From positions 1 through 38,484 of the forward strand of contig NZ_JADPUN010000147.1 of the NCBI RefSeq assembly GCF_015690345.1: a stretch of 38,484 bases of DNA, in the 5' to 3' direction. Source of the stretch: Plantactinospora alkalitolerans. GTDB taxonomy: Bacteria; Actinomycetota; Actinomycetes; Mycobacteriales; Micromonosporaceae. Position 1 is the stretch's first letter. Each line of letters starts with the position of its first letter. A model generated the notes under the pieces. The model did not search any database and had not been told where the DNA came from. It saw only the letters and a list, made by a program, of their open reading frames with translations. Of this stretch, positions 1-8,518 are shown piece by piece. The translations under genes were made by a program, and so were the position numbers.

Positions 1-26
1 CCCCGACCCCCACCAGCCCCGAGTGA

Positions 27-76
27 AAGGAAGGGCCCCTTCTTATCGTTTTCGGTAGAAGAAGGGTCCCCTCCTA
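27..76 (-). terminator. Imperfect hairpin, probable terminator of the xylanase gene
   Basis: Arms at 29-44 and 59-74 pair over 16 positions with two imperfect pairs around a 14-nt loop. It lies about 100 bp past the stop of the minus-strand xylanase gene. The same sequence recurs in opposite orientation at 22745-22795, where it follows another gene, so it looks like a dispersed terminator-type element. Termination itself is inferred. Confidence 0.55.
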
Positions 77-177
77 ACGCATGACGGAGGCGGCCCGCCA
101 TCGAGCAGGTGGGGCTCGACGGCGGGCCGCTGGTGGTCGGGGACGGGAATCGCCGAGTACCCGTTCCCGACCGTTCC

Positions 178-1344
178 CTAGAAGCCGCGCCTGCTGTTCG
201 GATCCGAGGCGACGGCGAGCACCTGCTGCAGGCCCCGGTAGGCCGGCTTGGGCTGGAAGTTCTCGTCCAACGGGGTGGCCGAGCCCTGGCCTTCGAAGAA
301 GCCGGGGACCCAGGAGTACTTGTCGGTGAAGCCCCACACGGTGAACATCACGCAGCGCGGGGTGAGCAGGCACGCCTGCAGGAGGGTGTTGAAGCTACCC
401 ACCTGTCCGGCCGTCTTCCAGTTGTCGACCGGCAGGTCGAACCGGACGTCGACCTCGGTGAACGCCGTCTGCAGGCCGAGCTTGTCGAACCGGCGCAGGT
501 TCTCCGGCGCGTCGATCGGCAGCGGGTACTGGAGATCCAGGTGGCCCTGGAAGCCCATGCCGTGCAGCGGGGCCCGCTGCTTGAGCAGTTGCTTGGCCAG
601 CTCGTAGTACGCGGTGCTCTTCGGGTTGATGTTGTCGGTCGCGTAGTCGTTCAGGAAGAGCTTGGCGTTCGGGTCGGCCGCGTGCGCCCAGCGCAGGGCG
701 TCGGCGATGTAGTTCGGGCCGAGGTGCTGCCGGAAGATGGTGTCCCGGAGCACCGGGTTGTCGCCGTCGGTGAACGCCTCGTTGACCACGTCCCAGGCCC
801 GGACCTTGCCCCGGAAGTGCTTCACCACGGTGGTGATGTGGTCCCGGACGATGGTGCGCAGTTCGGCGGGGCTGATCGAGCCGTCGGCGACACCCTCGTT
901 GAGCCAGGCCGGCGCCTGGCTGTGCCAGAGCAGGGTGTGACCGTGCACCTTCTGCCCGTTGCGCCGGGCGAAGTCGACCAGCTCGTCGGCCGGGCCCCAG
1001 TTGTACTCACCTCGGGTCGGCTCCAGCGACTCCCACTTCATCACGTTCTCCGCGGTCACCGCGGAGAACTCCCGGGCCACCAGGGAGCGGTACTGGGGGT
1101 CGGCGTCCAACGCGGCCATGTCGACCGCGGTGCCGATGCCCAGGCCGTGCTTCCTGGCCAGGGTCCGCAGCGGCAGGTCCGTGGTCTGGGCCGGCGGTAC
1201 GTGGGCGACGCTGCCGCCGGTCGCCACTTTCGTGGCGGCCCCGCCGGTCACCTGCGTCGGCGCGGCGGTGGCGGTCGATGGTCCGACCGAGTAAAGGGAG
1301 CCGGCGGCCAGTACGCCGACGAGAACGATCCGAAGCTTTCTCAT
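178..1344 (-). CDS. Secreted endo-1,4-beta-xylanase, glycoside hydrolase family 10
   Basis: 388 aa. GH10 enzymes cut internal beta-1,4 bonds of xylan outside the cell. An N-terminal signal peptide (MRKLRIVLVG then a hydrophobic stretch ending near ATA) is followed by one GH10 barrel. Visible motifs are HGHTLLWHSQ, the acid/base motif WDVVNEAF (Glu189) and the nucleophile motif TEVDV (Glu297). No carbohydrate-binding module follows. The start at 1344 is chosen because GGAGG sits just upstream and the signal peptide begins there; an in-frame extension to 1494 is Arg-rich and not signal-like. The gene follows the anchored solute-binding protein on the same strand after a 229-bp gap. That gap holds a 14-bp palindrome at 1479-1492, a possible operator. 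Xylan specificity is inferred from the family. Confidence 0.93.
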   Translation of the reverse strand: MRKLRIVLVGVLAAGSLYSVGPSTATAAPTQVTGGAATKVATGGSVAHVPPAQTTDLPLRTLARKHGLGIGTAVDMAALDADPQYRSLVAREFSAVTAENVMKWESLEPTRGEYNWGPADELVDFARRNGQKVHGHTLLWHSQAPAWLNEGVADGSISPAELRTIVRDHITTVVKHFRGKVRAWDVVNEAFTDGDNPVLRDTIFRQHLGPNYIADALRWAHAADPNAKLFLNDYATDNINPKSTAYYELAKQLLKQRAPLHGMGFQGHLDLQYPLPIDAPENLRRFDKLGLQTAFTEVDVRFDLPVDNWKTAGQVGSFNTLLQACLLTPRCVMFTVWGFTDKYSWVPGFFEGQGSATPLDENFQPKPAYRGLQQVLAVASDPNSRRGF

Positions 1345-1573
1345 CCGTTCGAAACCTCCACGGGTGTGGTTCGTAGTCGGTCGCCGGAGCGACCGGCGTT
1401 GTCGCGCACGGGTGGGACGGGTGCGCGTGGATCTCCCCCGGAACGCGAGTCGGGCATCGATTTGCTGCACGATCCGTTGTCGGAGATCCGACACTCCTTG
1501 CGAGAGACCGTGGCCTGTTCGAACGGCGTCGAGCGTGCTAGAAGATCACCCGGTGGCGGGTGGGACAGTGCCG

Positions 1574-3016
1574 TCAGTCCCCACCAGCCATGACCGCCGC
1601 GAACTGTTCCGGGGTGAGTTCCGATCTGAACAGTCGTTGGAGGTTGGCGTTCAACCTCGTCGCGGTGGCCGGATCCAGCGCCTGATCCCAGGCCAGGCTG
1701 TACGAGGGAGCCTTCGCCACCAACTCGTGTACCGAGATGGCGAACCCGGCGTGGTCCGTGTCCCGGAGCCGGTCGACGGCGTCGGTGACCGGGGGCACCT
1801 CGCCGTCGGTGACCAGATCGTCGAGATAGGTGTCGGCCGCGACGTCCCGGACGAACCGGAGCGCCGCCTCCCGATCACGACTGCGGGCGGTGACAGAGAA
1901 GTACTGGGCCGGAATCCCGACCAGGTCCGCCGGATTCCCCGCCCCGCCGGCAACGGCCGGGAACGGCACCCAGCCCAGTTGGTCGCCGAGGACGAAGTCC
2001 GGGTTCCGGGCGAGCTGGGTGGGGTACTCCCAGGTCCCCATCAGCTCCATCGCGGCCCGACCGGTCGCGAGCAGGCGAGGTGCGCTGCCGTCGTCGTAGC
2101 TCAGCGAGGAGAAGTCGTCGCCGAACGCGCCCCGCTCGGCGAGGTCCCGCGCACTCCGTAATGCCTCTAACACGGCGGGTTTCGTCCAGGCGCCCGGTCT
2201 GCCGAGCGCGATGTCGGCCGTGGTGCCGGGGCCACCGATCCGTTCGGCCAGGTACATCACGTACATCAGCTCCGTCCATCCCTGGGCGCCGCCCAGGGCC
2301 AACGGGGTGATCCCGTCGGCCTTGAACGCGTCCACCAGGGAGACCAGTTCGGCGTAGCTGCGCGGTGGAGTCCGCCCGGACCGGGCGAAGACCTCCTTGT
2401 TGTAGAAGAGCACGGTCGGATGCGTTCCACTCATCGGCAGTCCGTACTGCCGGCCGTCGACGATGCCGCCGGCCAGAGCACTGGGCAGGAACCTGCCGGC
2501 CGTCGACGGCCCGGTCAGGTCGGCCAGCCGGCCGTCGCGGGCGAGTCGGGCGAGGGCGGCGCCGCCCCAGCTGACGAAGACGTCCGGGCCGTCCGGGGAG
2601 TCGACCGAGGTACGCAGCTTCTCCTTGTAGTCGTCGTTGCTGAAGGTCAGGAGTTCGACGTGCACCTCGGCGGACCTGTTGTACCGGGCGACCAGTTCCC
2701 GCAGGGCCGAGGTCTGGCCCGGCGGGTTGATGGCCCACACCCGGATCGTTGCCGTACCGCCGTCCGCCGGTGGCGCCGGCGACAATCCCCGGCCCCGGGT
2801 CAGTTCCGCGCTGGTCAGGGTGACCGCCAGGATCAGGATCGCGATCGCCGTGCTGGCGATCCGGACGCGCCGCCGCCGTCTCCGCCGAAAGCGCTCGCGG
2901 ATCGTCGTGATCGCACCGGGGGCGGCCGGTGGCAGCGCGGCCTGCGCCTCCGCGAGGGTGGCGACGACCTCCTCGGCGAGCATCCGATCATCCACGGACC
3001 TGATCTTGTCAGCCAC
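1574..3016 (-). CDS. Membrane-anchored extracellular solute-binding protein, putative sigma-factor partner
   Basis: 480 aa. Residues 1-50 form a cytoplasmic segment with a helical stretch (DDRMLAEEVVATLAEAQAA) and an Arg-run. A single membrane helix spans about 52-72. From about residue 90 to the end is a family-1-type sugar-binding domain (starting TIRVWAIN, then RELVARYN, GLPMSGTHPTVLFYNKEVF, GTWEYPTQLA). No lipobox cysteine is present and no permease genes lie nearby. The GTG start at 3016 overlaps the last 8 nt of the sigma gene and has GGAG five bases upstream, so the two are probably translationally coupled. Anti-sigma-like proteins beside SigE-family sigmas often have a short helical N-terminus, basic patch and one membrane helix. 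A ligand-sensing anti-sigma role is therefore inferred. An ordinary transporter binding protein with an uncleaved anchor is the alternative. Confidence 0.8.
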   Translation of the reverse strand: MADKIRSVDDRMLAEEVVATLAEAQAALPPAAPGAITTIRERFRRRRRRRVRIASTAIAILILAVTLTSAELTRGRGLSPAPPADGGTATIRVWAINPPGQTSALRELVARYNRSAEVHVELLTFSNDDYKEKLRTSVDSPDGPDVFVSWGGAALARLARDGRLADLTGPSTAGRFLPSALAGGIVDGRQYGLPMSGTHPTVLFYNKEVFARSGRTPPRSYAELVSLVDAFKADGITPLALGGAQGWTELMYVMYLAERIGGPGTTADIALGRPGAWTKPAVLEALRSARDLAERGAFGDDFSSLSYDDGSAPRLLATGRAAMELMGTWEYPTQLARNPDFVLGDQLGWVPFPAVAGGAGNPADLVGIPAQYFSVTARSRDREAALRFVRDVAADTYLDDLVTDGEVPPVTDAVDRLRDTDHAGFAISVHELVAKAPSYSLAWDQALDPATATRLNANLQRLFRSELTPEQFAAVMAGGD

Positions 3017-3512
3017 GTACGCTCCGAATCGCTGGCTGGGTAGTCGCCAGATGTGCCCGAAGGGACCGTCTGGCTCTCGCGTACCGGCTGGAAACCGTGC
3101 CCGGCGGATCGCCACAGATGGCCGCGATCTCGCTGAACGTGTATCGGTAGAGCACGTGGAGCACCACGACGGTGCGTTCGGGCTTGCCGAGTTCCTGCAA
3201 TGCCTGCCACAGCGCGCCGTTGGTCACCACGGCACCGGCCGGATCGTCGGGCCGGTGGTCCACGTCGTCGCTCGGCACCTCCCGGCGCGACCGCCGCCAC
3301 CGGCTCACGTTCCGGGTCACGATCACCTGCCGGGCGTACGCCTCGGGGTTGTCCCGGGCCTTGCGCCACCGCTGCCACACCTCGACCACCGCGATCTGGG
3401 CCAGATCGTCCGCCTCGGCCGCACTGCCGCTGATCAGGTACGCGAATCGCCTCAGCGCGTCCAGGCGCGCCCGAGCGAACTCCTCGGCGTCGCCGAACGC
3501 GCCACGGGCCAT
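3009..3512 (-). CDS. SigE-family (ECF-type) RNA polymerase sigma factor
   Basis: 167 aa with only sigma regions 2 and 4, as expected for this family. Region 2 spans about residues 8-70 (LDALRRFAYLISGSAAEADDL and the basic RNVSRWRRSRR end). Region 4 spans about 95-155 (ALQELGKPERTVVVLHVL, YTFSEIAAICGDPPGTVSS helix-turn-helix, YARARRSLRAHL). The ATG at 3512 is preferred over a TTG one codon upstream, given GGAGGAGGG just ahead. The stop lies inside the start region of the anchored solute-binding gene. The likely role is to direct polymerase to a small regulon, possibly including the downstream xylanase; that link is inferred from position only. Confidence 0.88.
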   Translation of the reverse strand: MARGAFGDAEEFARARLDALRRFAYLISGSAAEADDLAQIAVVEVWQRWRKARDNPEAYARQVIVTRNVSRWRRSRREVPSDDVDHRPDDPAGAVVTNGALWQALQELGKPERTVVVLHVLYRYTFSEIAAICGDPPGTVSSRYARARRSLRAHLATTQPAIRSVRG

Positions 3513-3675
3513 CAAGGTCCCTCCTCCGGGACGCCGGACGCCGGGCGTCGTCGACTCCAGACGCCGAGCGTCGTCAATCCGTTGCGTCGAACCTATCGGC
3601 TGCGGCCCGGTACATCACGGGTCCGCCGTCGGCCTTGCGGTCAGACCTGTCCCGGTCGCCGCCGAGGAGGCTGAT

Positions 3676-3843
3676 GCCAGCGAGCAGCAGCGAGAGTGGA
3701 CGGCCGAGTGTCGTACCCCGGCCGAGGACCACCACGTCGCGGCCGGCGACCGGAATCTCGGAGAAGGCGAGCAGCGCCTCGATGCCGGCCGGGGTGCACG
3801 GCACCGGGCCGGGCTGTCCGGTGGCGAGTCGTCCGGACCGATC
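3676..3843 (-). pseudogene. folD: folD fragment (methylenetetrahydrofolate dehydrogenase/cyclohydrolase remnant)
   Basis: About 56 codons on the minus strand retain two FolD signatures in one frame: [14 protein letters not shown], and after it [20 protein letters not shown], which matches the conserved nucleotide-binding strand and loop. FolD is normally close to 290 aa. Neither the N-terminal folate-binding region nor the C-terminal half is present; the frame runs into unrelated sequence on both sides. It lies upstream of the sigma gene on the same strand. A short independent gene is unlikely because the fragment starts and ends inside the fold. Confidence 0.7.
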
Positions 3844-3931
3844 TCCCGAGCCCCGGCTGGTCCAGGGGAACATCCCCGTTGACCTGCGGGAACACGAGTC
3901 CATTTCGGGCGGGTACGGCTCGACTCGCGCC

Positions 3932-3961
3932 TGTCGTACCCGGGCCGTACCGTTCTATACA
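3932..3961 (+). promoter_or_regulatory. Candidate promoter of the DUF4230 gene
   Basis: A TATACA box at 3956-3961 lies 32 bp before the ATG at 3994. A weak -35-like TGTCGT starts at 3932, 18 bp upstream of it. GTACC/GGTAC repeats bracket the -10 box. This is a pattern call only. Confidence 0.35.
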
Positions 3962-3993
3962 GGTACTTCTGGAGACAAGGACGGTGAGGGCGG

Positions 3994-4806
3994 ATGTCCC
4001 GAGAAGGCGATGTCAACCAGCCCACTCGTGAGTTCCCCGGCTACGCGAAGGGGCGGGCGGCGCCCGACCCCGCTGACCCCTGGGCGGGCGGTACGGAGCA
4101 CCCGGAGCCGTCCGACGTCGGTGGGCACGACACGGGTGCCCCGGGGCCGGAGCCGACCGGCGGTGGCAGGCGAGGCCGGGGCCTGGTGCTGCTGGCCGGG
4201 ATCATCGGCCTGGCGGTGGTACTGGTGCTCGGTGTGCAGGTCAGCGGGCTCCTGCCCAACCTGAGCAACCCGTTCACGAAGGAGGAGACCGACCGCAGCC
4301 AGCCGCCGCTGCTGAAGTCCATCCAGGACCTCAGCCGGTACGTTGCCGCCGAGGGCAACTTCGAGGTCGTCGTCGACCTGGAGAAGAACCGGAAGTACGT
4401 TCCGGAGTTCCTGCTCGGTGAGCGCACCCTGTTCGTCGGCGCCGGCACCGTCGACTCGTACGTCGACTTCGGGAAGATCGCCGAAGGGGCGGTGGTCGAG
4501 TCGGCGGACCAGAAGTCGGTGGAGATTAAGCTGCCGGCGCCGCAGCTCGGAAAGATCAATCTGGATCTGGAGCGCAGCTACGTCTTCGCCGAGAAGCGCG
4601 GCGTGCTCACCCAGCTCGGCGAGATCTTCGGCGGCGACCCCAACCGCCAGCGTGAGGTCTACCTGAAGGCCGAGCAGAAGATCGCGGATTCGGCCAAGAG
4701 CAGTGGGTTGAACGAACGGGCCCAGGAGAACACCCGCAAGATGCTGGAGGGGCTGCTCCGCTCGCTCGGCTACGAGAAGGTGACCATCACCTACACCCAG
4801 CCGTAG
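3994..4806 (+). CDS. DUF4230-domain membrane protein
   Basis: 270 aa. Residues 1-60 are a hydrophilic, Pro/Gly-rich cytoplasmic tail. One membrane helix spans about 63-84 (LVLLAGIIGLAVVLVLGVQV). The DUF4230 domain follows from about residue 103 (LLKSIQDLSRYVAAEGNFEV, KNRKYVPEFLLGERTLFVGA) to the end. The family is widespread in Gram-positive bacteria and its function is not established. The start is supported by GTGAGGGCGG just upstream. The gene is convergent with the PspC gene and the two share a strong hairpin terminator. It appears to be monocistronic. Confidence 0.85.
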   Translation: MSREGDVNQPTREFPGYAKGRAAPDPADPWAGGTEHPEPSDVGGHDTGAPGPEPTGGGRRGRGLVLLAGIIGLAVVLVLGVQVSGLLPNLSNPFTKEETDRSQPPLLKSIQDLSRYVAAEGNFEVVVDLEKNRKYVPEFLLGERTLFVGAGTVDSYVDFGKIAEGAVVESADQKSVEIKLPAPQLGKINLDLERSYVFAEKRGVLTQLGEIFGGDPNRQREVYLKAEQKIADSAKSSGLNERAQENTRKMLEGLLRSLGYEKVTITYTQP

Positions 4807-4820
4807 CAACCGACGACATC

Positions 4821-4864
4821 CGGCGGTGCCGTCCAGGCCGGGTCCGGCCTGGACGGCACCGCCG
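4821..4864. terminator. Perfect 20-bp hairpin between convergent genes
   Basis: Arms 4821-4840 and 4845-4864 are exactly complementary around the loop GGTC. It lies 14 bp past the DUF4230 stop and 5 bp past the PspC stop, so it can serve both. No T-run follows, which is usual for actinomycete terminators. Confidence 0.8.
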
Positions 4865-4869
4865 TTCGG

Positions 4870-5079
4870 TCAGTGCCGGTACTCCGCGACCGGCGAGGAC
4901 TCGGACGGCATGATGATCCAGAGGGCCAGGTAGATGATCACCTGCGGGCCCGGCAGCAGTACGGAGAGCACGAAGAGAAGCCGCATCATTCCGGCGGACA
5001 TGCCGAAGCGGCGGGCCAGGCCGGCGCAGACACCGGCGATCATTCGGTTGTCCCGGGGGCGGGTCAGCTTTCGACTCAT
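4870..5079 (-). CDS. Small PspC-domain membrane protein
   Basis: 69 aa, about the size of a lone PspC domain. The sequence KLTRPRDNRMIAGVCAGLAR followed by RFGMSAGMMRLLFVLSVLLP is the PspC signature. A second hydrophobic stretch (VIIYLALWIIMP) completes the fold. PspC proteins sit in the membrane and are linked to envelope stress in other bacteria; the actinobacterial function is unclear. The start has GGAGACGACG just ahead. It is convergent with the DUF4230 gene and divergent from the serine dehydratase gene, and it stands alone. Confidence 0.88.
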   Translation of the reverse strand: MSRKLTRPRDNRMIAGVCAGLARRFGMSAGMMRLLFVLSVLLPGPQVIIYLALWIIMPSESSPVAEYRH

Positions 5080-5353
5080 CGTCGTCTCCTCACTCGGCGC
5101 CGGAACTCCACCACATCGGGTTCCACGGCGGCTGCTTTCCACGGTAGGAACGGCACGACCCCGCGCCCTCGGCCCGCAGGGGGATCCGGACATGAGGTAC
5201 CCGTAGGTGTATGTACCCGGGCGGGCCGCCCCGGATTCCTGCCCGTCGGCTCCGGGTAGGCTCGCCGATCGGCAGCTCAGGGGTGATGCTGGGGGAACCG
5301 GTGGAGTCGCCGGGCCGACAGCCGGCAACGACGCCGGCTCGGGAGGGGTATCG

Positions 5354-6724
<1,371 letters not shown>

Positions 6725-6860
6725 CCGGACTTCTCAGGATCGATGGCGGGTGGGTGTCTGGCGGGTGGTAGGGCGGTGGCCGTCCGGTAGCGTTGGGCCG
6801 TCGTCGGGTTGTGGGTCGCGGCCGGAGGCCGGAGCGGGTGGCGAGTCCGGTTAGTCGTAT

Positions 6861-6888
6861 TTTTGGAGATTCTCCCGACTGGTACCCT
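6861..6888 (+). promoter_or_regulatory. Candidate promoter of the wall-polymer operon
   Basis: TTTTGG at 6861-6866 and TACCCT at 6883-6888 are 16 bp apart, about 57 bp before the first gene of the operon. They lie in the only AT-richer patch of the 220-bp gap after the serine dehydratase gene. Pattern-based only. Confidence 0.35.
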
Positions 6889-6944
6889 ATGGCGCGTCGG
6901 CGGCTGCGCCGGAGCGGCTCGACCGGAACGAGCGGGAGGCGGCT

Positions 6945-7772
6945 GTGACGTCTGGCGTGGTGGCGGTGTGGTCGCACCGCAACACGCTCCGGCTGCTCGT
7001 CCGGCGGGACCTTGCCGTGAAGTACCAGCAGTCGGTGCTGGGCTACCTCTGGTCGCTCATCGAGCCGCTCGGCATGGGCGCGATCTACTTCTTCGTCTTC
7101 GGCCTGCTCTACAAGTCGGCCACCAACCGGCACCTCGGCGACGCCGCCGACTCGTACCCGCTGTTCCTGATCACCGGCATCTTCGCCTGGATGTGGACCA
7201 GCTCGGCGATCGGCGAGGCCACCAACGCGCTCACCGGGCAGGCCCGCCTGATCACCACGATGAACCTGCCGCGCGAGGTGTTCCCGATCGGGCGGGTCGC
7301 CGGCCGGTTCGCCGAGTACGTCGCCGGGCTGCCGATCCTGGCCGCGATCGCGATCGTGTACGCCTCGCTCGGCAAGATCGATCTTGGCGTTTCGCTGCTC
7401 GCGCTTCCGCTCGCGGTACTGATCCAGGCGACCCTGCTGATCGGCATCGCGCTGCTGCTCTCCTCGCTCAACGTGCTGATGCGGGACATCGAACGGCTGA
7501 TGCGGCTGGTCACCCGGGTCCTCTTCTACGCGACCCCGATCATCTATCCGCTGACCCTGGTCCGGGAATCCTCGATGCCGGACTGGGTGAAGATCGTGTA
7601 CGAGCTCAATCCGCTGGTCGGGATCTTCCAGCTCCACCACGCGGTCTGGTACCCGGACGAGTTCCCCGACGCGCGGCTGCTGGGGGTGGCGGCCGGTGGC
7701 AGCCTGCTCGTCCTGCTCGCCGGCTGGTGGGTCTTCCGCCGGCTCGAACCCGCCGTACTGAAGGAGCTCTAG
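6945..7772 (+). CDS. ABC-2 type polysaccharide/teichoic acid exporter permease (TagG/Wzm-like)
   Basis: 275 aa, the family's usual size. It is an integral membrane subunit that moves lipid-linked wall polymer across the membrane with the next gene's ATPase. The N-terminal motif LLVRRDLAVKYQQSVLGYLW is typical of this subfamily. It is followed by about six hydrophobic segments, with LITTMNLPREVFPI, VLMRDIERLMRLVTRVLFYA and LNPLVGIFQLHHAVW. The GTG start at 6945 follows GGGAGGCGGCT. The stop overlaps the ATPase start by one base, indicating a tight operon. The exported polymer is inferred from the downstream CDP-alcohol and TagF-type enzymes to be glycerophosphate-like. Confidence 0.9.
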   Translation: MTSGVVAVWSHRNTLRLLVRRDLAVKYQQSVLGYLWSLIEPLGMGAIYFFVFGLLYKSATNRHLGDAADSYPLFLITGIFAWMWTSSAIGEATNALTGQARLITTMNLPREVFPIGRVAGRFAEYVAGLPILAAIAIVYASLGKIDLGVSLLALPLAVLIQATLLIGIALLLSSLNVLMRDIERLMRLVTRVLFYATPIIYPLTLVRESSMPDWVKIVYELNPLVGIFQLHHAVWYPDEFPDARLLGVAAGGSLLVLLAGWWVFRRLEPAVLKEL

Positions 7773-8518
7773 TGGGCGGGGCGATGATCGAGGCGGACGA
7801 CCTGGGTATCCGGTTCGTCCGGAACCGCCGGCGCAACCTGCGGCTGCGGGAGATGTTCATCCACCGGGGCGGGCGACAGCCCGCGGCCGGGGTGTTCTGG
7901 CCGCTGCGCAACGTCTCGTTCGCCGTCTCCTCGGGCGACACCGTCGGCATCATCGGCCGCAACGGCACCGGCAAGAGCACGCTGCTGCGCCTGATCGCCG
8001 GAGTGCTGATCCCCGACGAGGGTGAGATCCGGGTACGCGGCGCGGTGGCCCCGCTGCTGGAACTCTCGGCCGGCTTCTCCAACGACCTCACCGGCCGGGA
8101 GAACGTCCACCTGGTCGGCTCGCTGCACGGGCTGAGCCCGAGCTTCCTCCGGCGACACTTCGACGAGATCATCGCCTTCGCCGGGGAGCAGATCGAGAAG
8201 GCCATCGACACCCCGGTCCGGCACTACTCGTCCGGGATGAAGGTCCGGCTGGGCTTCTCGGTGATCGCCCAGCTCCAGCATCCGATCCTGCTGATGGACG
8301 AGGTGACGGCGGTCGGCGACGCCGACTTCCGGAAGAAGTGTTACGACACCATCGACGGACTGATCGCCGAGGGTCGGACCGTGATGCTGGTCTCGCACAA
8401 TGAAAACGATCTCACCCGGTTCTGTAGCCGGGGACTCTACTTCGACGGAGGACGATTGCGGGTGGACGGCACCATACGCGAGGCACTTGACGCATACCAC
8501 GACGTGGTCAGGCCGTGA
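7772..8518 (+). CDS. ABC transporter ATPase of wall-polymer exporter (TagH/Wzt-like)
   Basis: 248 aa; powers export through the preceding permease. Walker A is GRNGTGKST, the signature is YSSGMKVRL, Walker B is ILLMDEVTAVGD, and the switch histidine lies in MLVSHNENDL. The family-typical region PLLELSAGFSNDLTGREN is present. The protein ends soon after the nucleotide-binding domain, so it lacks the C-terminal sugar-recognition domain of longer Wzt proteins. GTG at 7772 is chosen because AAGGAG lies six bases upstream; ATG at 7784 is an alternative. The stop overlaps the next gene's start as TGATG. Confidence 0.9.
   Translation: MGGAMIEADDLGIRFVRNRRRNLRLREMFIHRGGRQPAAGVFWPLRNVSFAVSSGDTVGIIGRNGTGKSTLLRLIAGVLIPDEGEIRVRGAVAPLLELSAGFSNDLTGRENVHLVGSLHGLSPSFLRRHFDEIIAFAGEQIEKAIDTPVRHYSSGMKVRLGFSVIAQLQHPILLMDEVTAVGDADFRKKCYDTIDGLIAEGRTVMLVSHNENDLTRFCSRGLYFDGGRLRVDGTIREALDAYHDVVRP

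Noticed and set aside
1345-1494. N-terminal extension of the xylanase
   Set aside because: The added 50 residues are Arg-rich and would precede a proper signal peptide. The GGAGG site supports the start at 1344.
109-1593. Plus-strand open frame opposite the xylanase
   Set aside because: It lacks any protein-like features, while the minus strand encodes a complete GH10 enzyme.
5207-5353. Riboswitch or N-terminal extension upstream of the serine dehydratase
   Set aside because: The region has a small hairpin (AGCCGGC/GCCGGCT) but none of the conserved blocks of a glycine or other known riboswitch, and the extension has no family similarity.
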